Assembly (NCBI RefSeq): GCF_000447295.1
Contig: NZ_KE650771.1
Span: 4,230,282-4,294,281, forward strand
DNA length: 64,000 bases
Direction: 5' to 3'
Source of the DNA: Fischerella sp. PCC 9431
GTDB taxonomy: Bacteria > Cyanobacteriota > Cyanobacteriia > Cyanobacteriales > Nostocaceae
Shown here piece by piece: positions 47,314 to 55,631 of this stretch. The notes beneath the pieces are model-generated. The model was not told where the DNA came from and did no database searches. It was given only the letters and a program-made list of their open reading frames with translations. Positions within the stretch are counted from its first letter, which is position 1. Every line of letters starts with the position of its first letter. The position numbers and the translations under genes are program-made.

Positions 47314-49890
47314 ATGACTACTGAAGAAATAAGGGTACGTGGTACTGTTCAAGGGGTAGGATTCCGCCCGACTGTATATCGATTAGCAAAAGCTTGTGGA
47401 TTACGTGGTGATGTTTGTAATGATGGTGAAGGCGTTTTAATTCGTGCTTCTGGAACTGATGCATCGATAGCAGAATTTATCAACAGATTACAACAAGAAT
47501 GTCCACCTCTGGCAAGAATTAATCAACTCACACGCAAGCGTTATGCAACAGAAATTGTATTTGATGATTTCGTAATTTCTCACAGTATTAATAGTAATGT
47601 AAAAACAGAAATTGCTCCTGATGCTGCTACTTGTCCTCAATGCCAAGCCGAAATTTTTGATTTTTATAGTCGCTGGTATCGTTATCCTTTCACAAATTGT
47701 ACCCATTGCGGCCCCCGCCTGAGTATTATTCGTGCCATTCCTTATGACCGTTGCAACACCAGTATGGCAGCTTTCCCTATGTGTGCAGAGTGTGCCAAAG
47801 AATATAATGATGTTGAAAATCGTCGCTTTCATGCCCAACCTGTAGCTTGTCATGTCTGCGGCCCAAAAGCAACTTTAGAACGTGCTGACGGTAAACCAAT
47901 TACAGCTTCGATGTTTTCCATGTTGGATGATGTTGATGCTGTGTGTACTTTATTGCAGAGAGGCGAAATTGTCGCCATAAAAGGTATAGGCGGAATTCAT
48001 CTTGCTTGCGACGCGACAAATGAAACTGCTGTAAAAAAACTCCGCCAGCGCAAACAACGTTATCACAAACCCTTTGCTTTAATGGCGCGGGATTTAGAAA
48101 TCATTGAGAAATACTGCACCATCAGCGACAAAGAAAGAGAATTACTGCAAAGTCCCGTCGCACCGATTGTATTGTTGCAGGTGAAGAGACTGGGGGAAGA
48201 CAAACAGACACGAGGACACGGAGACGCGGGGATATTTTCTTCTGTGCGTCCCCACGTCTCAAATTCTCCGCGTCCCTGCGTCTCAAGTTCTCCGTATCCC
48301 CGCGTCTCAAGTTCTCCGTATCCCCACGTCTCAAATTCTCCGCGTCCCCGCGTCTCAAATTCTCCGCGTCTTCTTCCCATCTCCCCTGCTGTTGCTCCCG
48401 AACAAAATACTCTGGGTTTCATGCTACCTTACACACCTTTGCATCACTTAATTCTCAAGCGCATGAACCGCCCAATTGTGTTAACTAGCGGTAATATTTC
48501 TGATGAACCACAATGTATAGATAACGATGAAGCGCGAGAAAAACTCAGTCAGATTGCTGATTATTTTCTTTTACATAATCGAGAAATTGTTAACCGTGTA
48601 GATGATTCGGTGGTGCGGGTAGTTGGTAATCAAATACAAACTATTCGTCGCGCTAGGGGATACGCACCAGCAGCGATTAAATTACCACCCGGATTTGAGC
48701 AAACACCAGCAATTTTAGCGATGGGTGGTGAGTTAAAAAATACCTTTTGTTTATTAAAGGATGGACAAGCAATTTTATCTCAACATTTAGGAGATTTAGA
48801 AAATGCAGCCACCTTTACAGCCTATCAAAATACGCTCAACTTATATTTAAATTTATTCGAGCATCAACCAGAAGCGATTCTCTCAAAAGAGAGACGCTAC
48901 GCGATGGTGCAAAGCACCCGCCTTACGGCGATCGCACTCGACAAACACCCTGAATATCTATCTACAAAACTCGGTAAAGAACTAGCATCAGCCAATCAAA
49001 TTCCGATTTATTCTACCCAACATCATCACGCTCATATTGCTGCTTGCATGGCTGAAAATAATCTTCCTCTGGATTCATCACCTGTATTAGGTATCGCCTT
49101 AGACGGTTTAGGTTACGGTGAAGATAATACACTTTGGGGTGGTGAATTTCTCTTAGCAAATTACTGTGATTTTCAAAGATTAGCAACTTTTAAACCAGTA
49201 GCCATGATCGGTGGTGAACAAGCTATATACCAACCTTGGCGTAACACTTACGCTCAATTAATCTCAGCCTTTACCTGGGAAGAAATTGCAAGTAAATATG
49301 GTGATTTAGAAATCATTAAATTCCTGGAAAATAAGCCCCTAAAACTTCTCAATCAACTAGTATCAAAAAATATCAATTCTCCCTTAGCTTCCTCCGTGGG
49401 GCGCTTATTTGATGCCGTAGCTGCTGCTATCGGTATATGCCGAGAATCATGTAATTATGAAGGACAAGCAGCAATCGAAATGGAAGCTTTAGTTGATGGT
49501 AATAACTTAAATAATCATGAAGACAAACTAAAATATCCTTTTAAAATTCATATTTTAGATAATATTTACTGTATAGACTCAAGCTTAATGTGGAAAGCCT
49601 TATTAAATGACCTACAACAACAAACTGATCTAAAAGTCATAGCTACAAAATTTCACATAGGTTTAGCTCAAGCTATAGTCAACATGGTTAATTACCTATC
49701 TCAACAACATGATATTAAGACCGTAGTTTTAAGCGGAGGAGTATTTCAAAACCGTATTCTACTAGAACAAGTGACTAATTACCTTAAAACCTCAGATATT
49801 AACATACTGACTCATAGCCTAACTCCCTGTAACGACGGTGGATTATCACTAGGTCAAGCAATGATCGCAGCAGCTAATATCATCAAATAA
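47314..49890 (+). CDS. hypF: carbamoyltransferase HypF with two repeat-derived insertions
   Basis: An 858-residue HypF, which forms the cyanide ligands of the Fe atom from carbamoyl phosphate with HypE. Domains in order: acylphosphatase (RVRGTVQGVGFRPTVYRLA split near 7-26), two zinc fingers (CPQC...CTHC, CAEC...CHVC, about 108-182), YrdC-like (about 205-400), and Kae1-like (HHHAHIAACM near 570). Longer than the usual 750-780: a tract near residues 293-353 holds five 8-residue units of type VSNSPRPR, and about 20 residues near 521-540 (SKERRYAMVQS) come from a dispersed repeat. Neither breaks the frame. Confidence 0.95.
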   Translation: MTTEEIRVRGTVQGVGFRPTVYRLAKACGLRGDVCNDGEGVLIRASGTDASIAEFINRLQQECPPLARINQLTRKRYATEIVFDDFVISHSINSNVKTEIAPDAATCPQCQAEIFDFYSRWYRYPFTNCTHCGPRLSIIRAIPYDRCNTSMAAFPMCAECAKEYNDVENRRFHAQPVACHVCGPKATLERADGKPITASMFSMLDDVDAVCTLLQRGEIVAIKGIGGIHLACDATNETAVKKLRQRKQRYHKPFALMARDLEIIEKYCTISDKERELLQSPVAPIVLLQVKRLGEDKQTRGHGDAGIFSSVRPHVSNSPRPCVSSSPYPRVSSSPYPHVSNSPRPRVSNSPRLLPISPAVAPEQNTLGFMLPYTPLHHLILKRMNRPIVLTSGNISDEPQCIDNDEAREKLSQIADYFLLHNREIVNRVDDSVVRVVGNQIQTIRRARGYAPAAIKLPPGFEQTPAILAMGGELKNTFCLLKDGQAILSQHLGDLENAATFTAYQNTLNLYLNLFEHQPEAILSKERRYAMVQSTRLTAIALDKHPEYLSTKLGKELASANQIPIYSTQHHHAHIAACMAENNLPLDSSPVLGIALDGLGYGEDNTLWGGEFLLANYCDFQRLATFKPVAMIGGEQAIYQPWRNTYAQLISAFTWEEIASKYGDLEIIKFLENKPLKLLNQLVSKNINSPLASSVGRLFDAVAAAIGICRESCNYEGQAAIEMEALVDGNNLNNHEDKLKYPFKIHILDNIYCIDSSLMWKALLNDLQQQTDLKVIATKFHIGLAQAIVNMVNYLSQQHDIKTVVLSGGVFQNRILLEQVTNYLKTSDINILTHSLTPCNDGGLSLGQAMIAAANIIK
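48255..48373. repeat. 24-bp tandem array inside hypF
   Basis: Five units of CGTCTCAAATTCTCCGCGTC plus a 4-base end (48255, 48279, 48303, 48327, 48351). 24 is divisible by three, so the frame is kept, giving an 8-residue repeat. Confidence 0.9.
48874..48935. repeat. dispersed repeat bounded by a HIP1 half-site inside hypF
   Basis: Begins GCGATTCTCTCAAAAGAG, includes GACGCTACGCGATGG and ends with GCGATCGC. The same family lies at 22566-22645. It adds about 20 codons between residues that normally read EAI and A. Confidence 0.75.
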
Positions 49891-49992
49891 GTAGAACAGT
49901 TTGTAGTAAGGACTTTAGTCCTTATTTGAGGACTAAAGTCCTTACTACGAACTATTAATTCACATAGTTTGTTTTTTCAAACCGTTCTACTT
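49889..49992. repeat. nested inverted repeat overlapping the hypF stop
   Basis: Outer arms AAGTAGAACAGTTTG (49889-49903) and CAAACCGTTCTACTT (49978-49992) enclose a family A palindrome (49899-49952). The left arm shares the last two bases of the hypF stop codon. Confidence 0.75.
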
Positions 49993-50072
49993 AATAAGTA
50001 TATTATTTATTGTCTAAATCTTACTATTTTTTATTTGTTATTTTTTTAGTTACTTAAACAGGAAAACAAAAA

Positions 50073-50327
50073 ATGTGCTTAGGTATCCCTGGTCAAATCA
50101 TCGAAATAACAGATCAAAATAACAAATTAGCTATTGTCAATGTCGCTGGTGTCAAACGTCAAATTAACATTGCTTGTATAATTGATGAGCAACATCCTCC
50201 TGAATCTTGCATTGGTGAGTGGGTATTAGTTCATGTCGGTTTTGCTATGAACCGTATTAATGAACAAGAAGCAAAAGAGACATTACAAATCTTACAAGAG
50301 ATTTCAGAAATTATGGTTAAAACTTAG
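50073..50327 (+). CDS. hypC: hydrogenase assembly chaperone HypC
   Basis: An 84-residue HypC/HupF protein that works with HypD to carry the Fe(CN)2CO unit to HupL. Seen: the essential N-terminal MCLGIPGQI, with Cys2, and a beta-barrel segment GEWVLVHVGFAMNRI. The ATG sits after AACAGGAAAAC. It is 48 bases from hypD. Confidence 0.95.
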   Translation: MCLGIPGQIIEITDQNNKLAIVNVAGVKRQINIACIIDEQHPPESCIGEWVLVHVGFAMNRINEQEAKETLQILQEISEIMVKT

Positions 50328-50374
50328 GTGCAACTAATTATTAATAATATTATCTACTAACCACTAAAATTTAT

Positions 50375-51502
50375 ATGAAATATGTAGATGAGTTTCGTGA
50401 TTCTCAAAAAGCAAAAGCGCTAGTATGGCAAATAGAAAAATTATCTTGCCTGCTAGATAAAGATATTAAAATTATGGAAGTATGCGGCGGTCATACCCAT
50501 TCTATTTTTAAATATGGCATCGAAGCAGTCCTACCCAAGGCAATAGAATTAATTCATGGGCCTGGTTGTCCGGTGTGTGTTATGCCAAGAGGTAGGTTAG
50601 ATGATGCGATCGCGATCGCCCAAAATTCTCACGTCATCTTTACTACCTTTGGCGATGCAATGCGGGTTCCTGGTTCTAAAAAAAGTCTGCTACAAGCGAA
50701 AGCCACAGGTGCAGATATCCGCATGGTTTACTCACCCTTAGATAGCCTCAAAATTGCCAAAGAAAACCCCAACAAAGAAGTTGTATTTTTTGCTTTAGGT
50801 TTTGAAACTACAGCCCCTAGTACTGCTTTTACAATCCTCCAAGCAGCAGCAGAAAATATTCATAACTTCAGCATGTTTTGTAATCACGTCCTCGTGATTC
50901 CGGCGCTACAAGCCTTATTAGATAATCCTGATTTGCAACTTGATGGATTTGTCGGGCCTGGTCATGTCAGTATGGTAATTGGTACTGAGCCTTATCAGTT
51001 TATTTCTCAAAATTATCACAAGCCAATTGTCATTTCTGGATTTGAACCTTTAGATATTCTCCAATCAGTTTGGATGTTAGTACAGCAATTAGTAGAAAAT
51101 CGCTGTGAAGTGGAAAATCAATATCGCCGCTTAGTAGATAATAAGGGTAATCAATTGGCATTAACTGCCATGAATACAGTGTTTGAAACCCGACAAGATT
51201 TTGAGTGGCGTGGTTTGGGTGATATACCCTATTCTGGGTTAAAAATTCGTTCGGAATATGCCCAATTTGATGCAGAATTAAAGTTTACAATTCCTAATTT
51301 AAAAGTTGCCGATCATAAAGCTTGTCAGTGTGGAGAAATTCTCAAAGGTGTAATGAAGCCTTGGGAATGTAAGGTATTTGGTACTGCTTGTACACCTGAA
51401 ACACCAATAGGAACTTGTATGGTGTCTTCGGAAGGTGCATGTGCAGCTTATTACAAATATGGTCGTTTTTCTGTGTTTGGGAAAGAAGGAGTAGGGGTTT
51501 AG
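50375..51502 (+). CDS. hypD: hydrogenase maturation protein HypD
   Basis: A 375-residue Fe-S protein that assembles the Fe(CN)2CO group. Seen: MEVCGGHTHSIFKYG near 36-50 (active cysteine), HGPGCPVCVMP near 62-72, GFETTAPST, GFVGPGHVSMVIG, and the C-terminal cluster ligands with CQCGEILKG and FGTACTPE...CMVSSEGACAAYY. Full length. Confidence 0.96.
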   Translation: MKYVDEFRDSQKAKALVWQIEKLSCLLDKDIKIMEVCGGHTHSIFKYGIEAVLPKAIELIHGPGCPVCVMPRGRLDDAIAIAQNSHVIFTTFGDAMRVPGSKKSLLQAKATGADIRMVYSPLDSLKIAKENPNKEVVFFALGFETTAPSTAFTILQAAAENIHNFSMFCNHVLVIPALQALLDNPDLQLDGFVGPGHVSMVIGTEPYQFISQNYHKPIVISGFEPLDILQSVWMLVQQLVENRCEVENQYRRLVDNKGNQLALTAMNTVFETRQDFEWRGLGDIPYSGLKIRSEYAQFDAELKFTIPNLKVADHKACQCGEILKGVMKPWECKVFGTACTPETPIGTCMVSSEGACAAYYKYGRFSVFGKEGVGV

Positions 51503-51572
51503 TTTATTTAACAATATATTTGATTAACTAAATGCCAATAAGCCAATAAGTTAAGAATAATAGGAGATGTTT

Positions 51573-51788
51573 ATGCCATTTGTTACTGTTCAAATTGCTA
51601 AGGGTCATTCTATTGAAAAGAAGCGACAATTAGCCAAAGCGATTACTGATGCTTTGGTTGCGACTATGGGTACTAAGCCAGAATGGGTGACAGTACATAT
51701 TGATGAATTTGAAAGAGAAAATTGGGCTGTAGGTGGTGTTTTACATGTTGATAAACATGCTGGGCGACATGTAGAGAAGGGCGTATAA
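51573..51788 (+). CDS. 4-oxalocrotonate tautomerase family protein
   Basis: 71 residues, start moved to the ATG at 51573 so that, after Met removal, Pro1 is the catalytic base (MPFVTVQIAKG); the ATG at 51567 would bury it. Tautomerase fold with KKRQLAKAITDALVATMG and a C-terminal GGVLHVDKHAGRH. AATAGGAGATG lies before the start. Its place between hypD and the SDR gene is shared with some Nostoc genomes as I recall; no role in hydrogenase is known. Confidence 0.82.
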   Translation: MPFVTVQIAKGHSIEKKRQLAKAITDALVATMGTKPEWVTVHIDEFERENWAVGGVLHVDKHAGRHVEKGV

Positions 51789-51847
51789 ATTTAAGTCAAA
51801 AGTTCAAGGAAAGATGATTAACTTTTGGCTTGATTTGGTGAGGGTGT

Positions 51848-52621
51848 ATGCACAAAAATCTATTTGATTTGTCCGAAAAAGTAGCCATTGTCACTGGTTC
51901 TGGACGCGGTTTAGGCAAAGTAATGGCTGTGGGTTTGGCGGAATTGGGTGTGAAAGTAATTGTCGGCGATCGCAATTTTGAGGAAGCCAAACAAACCGCC
52001 CAAGCGATCGCAGCTTCTGGAGGAGTTGCAAGTGCAACTTTTGTGGATATTTCTGAAAGTGACAGTTGTAATGATTTAATTCAGTTTGCAGTTAATGAGT
52101 TTGGACAAGTTAATATTCTGGTGAATAATGCTGGAATTGACATTATCAAACCCGCAGAAGCAGTTTGTGAATCTGAATGGGATGAAATTTTGAATGTGAA
52201 TTTGAAGGGACATTTTCACTGTTCGCAATTTGCTGCTGTTCAGATGATGAAGCAAAATACGGGTGGTTCAATTATTAATATTTCCTCAATTGCTTCTGTT
52301 GTCGGTATTCCTGGTTTAGTTGCTTATAGTGCTGCGAAAGGTGGAATTAACCAACTAACACGGGTAATGGCGGTAGAATGGGCTGCAAAAAATATCCGCG
52401 TGAATGCGATCGCACCTGGTTACTTTGAAAATATCATGCTCGGTGCAAATGCAGAGCATGAAAAACTCGAAAAGCAAAAACAAATTATCACTTTTACACC
52501 AATGGCGCGTCGTGGAAAACCAGAAGAATTAATTGGTCCATTAGTTTTTCTAGCTTCCGATGCATCTTCTTATATGACTGGTGCTGTTTTATTTGTAGAT
52601 GGTGGATACACAGCAGCTTGA
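51848..52621 (+). CDS. short-chain dehydrogenase/reductase
   Basis: A 257-residue SDR. Seen: TGSGRGLGKVMAVG (NAD(P) loop, about 15-28), NNAGID, catalytic Ser in ISSIASVVG, and YSAAKGG (YxxxK near 160). An acidic residue after the second strand (GDRN) suggests NAD preference. C-terminal VLFVDGGYTAA. Substrate unknown. It sits between the tautomerase and the 21-bp array, 59 bases after the tautomerase gene, so those two may be one function inserted in the hyp series. Confidence 0.9.
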   Translation: MHKNLFDLSEKVAIVTGSGRGLGKVMAVGLAELGVKVIVGDRNFEEAKQTAQAIAASGGVASATFVDISESDSCNDLIQFAVNEFGQVNILVNNAGIDIIKPAEAVCESEWDEILNVNLKGHFHCSQFAAVQMMKQNTGGSIINISSIASVVGIPGLVAYSAAKGGINQLTRVMAVEWAAKNIRVNAIAPGYFENIMLGANAEHEKLEKQKQIITFTPMARRGKPEELIGPLVFLASDASSYMTGAVLFVDGGYTAA

Positions 52622-52678
52622 GAGGACGCGGGAAGGGGAACAAGGGAAGGGGGACAAGGGAGACAAGGGAGAAGAAAT

Positions 52679-52972
52679 CGCCTTGAAACCAGAATGTTGG
52701 GGTTTGAAACTAGAATTTTCAGGTTTAAAACGACAACGTTGAGGTTTAAAACCAGAATTTTCAGGTTTAAAACGACAACGTTGAGGTTTAAAACCAGAAT
52801 TTTCAGGTTTAAAACGACAACGTTGAGGTTTAAAACCAAAATTTTCAGGTTTAAAACGACAACGTTGAGGTTTAAAACTAGAATTTTCAGGTTTAAAACG
52901 AGAACGTTGGGGTCTGAAACCAGAACTTTCAGGTTTAAAACGAGAAGTTTCAGGTCTGAAACTAGAATGTTG
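52679..52972. repeat. 14-unit 21-bp tandem array
   Basis: Units alternate between AGGTTTAAAACGACAACGTTG and AGGTTTAAAACCAGAATTTTC, giving a 42-bp higher period; outer units are diverged. Because 21 is divisible by three, both strands stay open and give spurious proteins rich in FKTRIFR or VLNLNVV. It differs from CRISPR, since the variable part is two fixed types rather than unique spacers. STRR repeats precede it (52621-52675) and a family B copy follows. Confidence 0.9.
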
Positions 52973-53033
52973 GAGTTTAACTCTTGACCAATGACCATTG
53001 TACAGACGCGATGAATCGCGTCTCTAATAACCA

Positions 53034-54119
53034 ATGACCAATGACAAAAATTCTCTGTTTCAAAAAATTGAATCAGTTCGTCGTCGCAGCAAAATCCAGG
53101 ATACTCACATCACTCTCGCACATGGTAGTGGTGGGAAAGCAATGCGCGATTTAATTGATGATGTTTTTGTTAATAAGTTTGATAATCCGATTCTTTCACA
53201 ACTAGAAGATCAAGCAACTTTTGATTTAGCAAGTCTCATTCAACAAGGAAATAAACTCGCTTTTACTACTGATTCTTATGTTGTCGATCCTTTGTTTTTT
53301 CCTGGAAGTAACATTGGAGAATTAGCTGTTAATGGTACTATCAATGATTTAGCAGTGAGTGGTGCAAAACCTTTATATCTTAGCTGTAGCGTTATTTTAG
53401 AAGAAGGCTTATCAATAGAAACATTACGCCGTGTTGTTGCTAGTATGAAAATTGCAGCTAATCAAGCTGGCGTACAAATTGTCACTGGTGACACCAAAGT
53501 TGTTCATCGTGGCGCGGCTGATAAATTATTTATTAATACAACAGGTATTGGTGTAATTCGTGCAGGTGTTTCTATTTCTGCCCATAATATTCAACCTGGA
53601 GATGTAGTCATAGTTAATGGTGAAATCGGTAATCATGGTACAGCCATTCTCATCGCCCGTGGAGAATTAGCACTAGAAACTAATATAGAAAGTGACTGTC
53701 AGCCATTACATGATTTAGTCAAAACAATCCTTGATGTTTGTCCCGAAATTCATGCAATGCGGGATGCTACACGCGGCGGTTTAGCTACTGTCTTAAATGA
53801 ATTTTCCCTTAGTTCAAATGTCGCAATTCGCCTTGACGAAAAATCAATTCCCATTCGAGAAGAAGTCAAAGGAGTTTGCGAAATCTTAGGTTTAGACCCG
53901 TTGTATTTAGCAAATGAAGGAAAATTAGTTGTAGTAGTCAAAAATGAACATGCTGACACAGTTTTATCAGCCATGAAATCCCACCCAGCCGGGAAAGATG
54001 CTTGTATCATCGGCGAAGTCATTCCCTCACCAGCAGGAATTGTTTTATTAAAAACTTTCTTTGGTACTGAACGAATTGTTGATATGCTTGTCGGCGATCA
54101 ACTACCAAGAATTTGTTAA
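53034..54119 (+). CDS. hypE: hydrogenase maturation protein HypE
   Basis: A 361-residue HypE, which dehydrates its C-terminal thiocarboxamide to thiocyanate, donating CN to iron. Seen: LAHGSGGKAMRDLIDDVF near 28-45, FTTDSYVVDPLFFPGSNIGELAVNGT spanning about 82-108, the PurM-like core, and the essential C-terminal PRIC cysteine. The first residues (MTNDKN) are encoded by ATGACCAATGAC repeat DNA, so the true start is uncertain though no other Met is near. Confidence 0.95.
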   Translation: MTNDKNSLFQKIESVRRRSKIQDTHITLAHGSGGKAMRDLIDDVFVNKFDNPILSQLEDQATFDLASLIQQGNKLAFTTDSYVVDPLFFPGSNIGELAVNGTINDLAVSGAKPLYLSCSVILEEGLSIETLRRVVASMKIAANQAGVQIVTGDTKVVHRGAADKLFINTTGIGVIRAGVSISAHNIQPGDVVIVNGEIGNHGTAILIARGELALETNIESDCQPLHDLVKTILDVCPEIHAMRDATRGGLATVLNEFSLSSNVAIRLDEKSIPIREEVKGVCEILGLDPLYLANEGKLVVVVKNEHADTVLSAMKSHPAGKDACIIGEVIPSPAGIVLLKTFFGTERIVDMLVGDQLPRIC

Positions 54120-54366
54120 TTATATTTATATTATGTAGGGTGCTTATGTTATGTAGGGTGCGTTATGGCTTTAGCCTAACGCACCATATGATCGGCGGTG
54201 CGTTAGGCGCTTAAATCATGTTTTTCATAAAAAATAATCTTCAAGTACGCGCCTAACACACCCTACAATAAAATTTTTTATTTTATCAATAACTTCTAAA
54301 TAATTCATCTGTATTTATTGATATGCATCGGTGATCAACAAATTATAAAATCTAAGCAAAATAAAC
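54120..54366. repeat. palindromic repeat between hypE and hypA
   Basis: GTAGGGTGCGTTATGGC and GCCTAACGCACC, then GGTGCGTTAGGCGC and GCGCCTAACACACCCTAC (54247-54266): two hairpins of a further dispersed family. Confidence 0.75.
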
Positions 54367-54708
54367 ATGCACGAACTAGGAATTACCCAAAATATTGTAG
54401 CCATTGTATCCGAACATGCCCACGGCTCAAAAGTAAAACGAGTACTATTAGAAATAGGCAAACTTTCAGCCATTATGCCAGATGCAATTAGATTTTGTTT
54501 TGATATTTGTTCCCAAGGAACAGTTTTAGAAAAAGCAAAACTAGAAATTTTAGAAATTTCGGGCTTAGGTAAATGTCGCCAATGTGATGCCGAAATTCCT
54601 CTAGAACAACCCTTTGGCGAATGTCAATGTGGTAGTAAATACATAGATTTAATCGCTGGTCAAGAACTAAAAATAAAAGAAATTGAGATCGAGGAAATAT
54701 GTGTGTAA
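54367..54708 (+). CDS. hypA: hydrogenase nickel incorporation protein HypA
   Basis: A 113-residue HypA. N-terminal MHELGITQNI holds the nickel ligand His2; the zinc ribbon has CRQC (about 74-77) and CQC (about 90-92). It passes nickel to HupL with HypB. It overlaps hypB by 10 bases, so the two are co-translated. Confidence 0.95.
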   Translation: MHELGITQNIVAIVSEHAHGSKVKRVLLEIGKLSAIMPDAIRFCFDICSQGTVLEKAKLEILEISGLGKCRQCDAEIPLEQPFGECQCGSKYIDLIAGQELKIKEIEIEEICV

Positions 54709-55559
54709 CTTGCGGTTGTTCTGATGATAATGACGCCAAAATCTCTAATTTAGAAATAGGTACAGTCACATCAATTGATATTAACGGGCATAATCATCAT
54801 CATGATCATCACACCCATACTTTGCCAGATGGCACTGTCATTACTCATTCTCACAGTCGCGATCGCACTCACCAAACAGCATCACATCTTCATGCCAAAA
54901 TTCATAGCACAACAATATCATTAGAACAAGAAATTTTAGCTAAAAATAACTTAATAGCTGCCCAAAATCGAGGATGGTTTAAAGGTAGAAATATCCTCGC
55001 ATTAAATCTCATGAGTTCACCGGGTGCTGGTAAAACTACTCTCTTAACTCGCACCATCAATGATTTAAAAACACAGTTAAATATTAGTGTTATAGAAGGC
55101 GATCAAGAAACTATCAACGATGCTCAAAAAATTCAAGAAACAGGCTGTAAAGTTGTCCAAATTAACACAGGTGCAGGCTGTCATCTTGATGCAGCCATGA
55201 TCGAAAAAGGACTGCAACAACTTAATCCGCCACTAGATTCAGTTGTGATGATAGAAAATGTAGGTAATTTGGTTTGTCCAGCTTTATTTGATTTAGGAGA
55301 AAACCTCAAAGTCGTAATTCTCTCTGTAACAGAAGGAGAAGATAAACCAATTAAATATCCTCACATGTTTCGCGCCAGTGAAGTTATGATTCTCACTAAA
55401 ATTGACTTGCTGCCTTACATCCAATTTGATGTCCAAAAATGTATAGAATATGCCCAGCAGGTCAATCCTCACATGCAAATCTTTCAAGTTTCAGCATTAA
55501 CCGGAACTGGGCTAGAAAATTGGTATGAATGGCTGACTAAAAAAGCAATTAATCTTTAA
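54699..55559 (+). CDS. hypB: hydrogenase nickel incorporation GTPase HypB
   Basis: A 286-residue SIMIBI GTPase. Seen: N-terminal MCVTCGC metal motif; a His-rich nickel-storage stretch (HNHHHDHHTH near 28-37); Walker A MSSPGAGKTTLL near 106; EGDQETINDA; ENVGNLVCPALFDLGE; and the LTKIDLLPY guanine motif. It loads Ni into HupL under GTP hydrolysis. Last gene of the hyp series. Confidence 0.96.
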   Translation: MCVTCGCSDDNDAKISNLEIGTVTSIDINGHNHHHDHHTHTLPDGTVITHSHSRDRTHQTASHLHAKIHSTTISLEQEILAKNNLIAAQNRGWFKGRNILALNLMSSPGAGKTTLLTRTINDLKTQLNISVIEGDQETINDAQKIQETGCKVVQINTGAGCHLDAAMIEKGLQQLNPPLDSVVMIENVGNLVCPALFDLGENLKVVILSVTEGEDKPIKYPHMFRASEVMILTKIDLLPYIQFDVQKCIEYAQQVNPHMQIFQVSALTGTGLENWYEWLTKKAINL

Positions 55560-55631
55560 AGAGGGAACAGGGAACAGGGAACGGGGAACAGGGAATAATT
55601 ATCTAACTGATTACTGATTACTGATTACTGA
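55560..55631. repeat. short repeats
   Basis: GGGAACAGGGAAC units then ACTGATTACTGATTACTG units between hypB and the convergent protease. Confidence 0.7.

Noticed and set aside
48063-48422. Minus-strand frames of 119 and 78 codons in hypF
   Set aside because: Artefacts of the 24-bp array, whose length keeps several frames open.
52679-52972. CRISPR array
   Set aside because: The parts between the AGGTTTAAAAC cores are two alternating fixed types about 10 bases long, not unique spacers, and no cas gene is near.
52570-53034. 154-codon minus and 97-codon plus frames rich in VLNL or FKTR
   Set aside because: Products of the 21-bp array; no ribosome site or natural composition.
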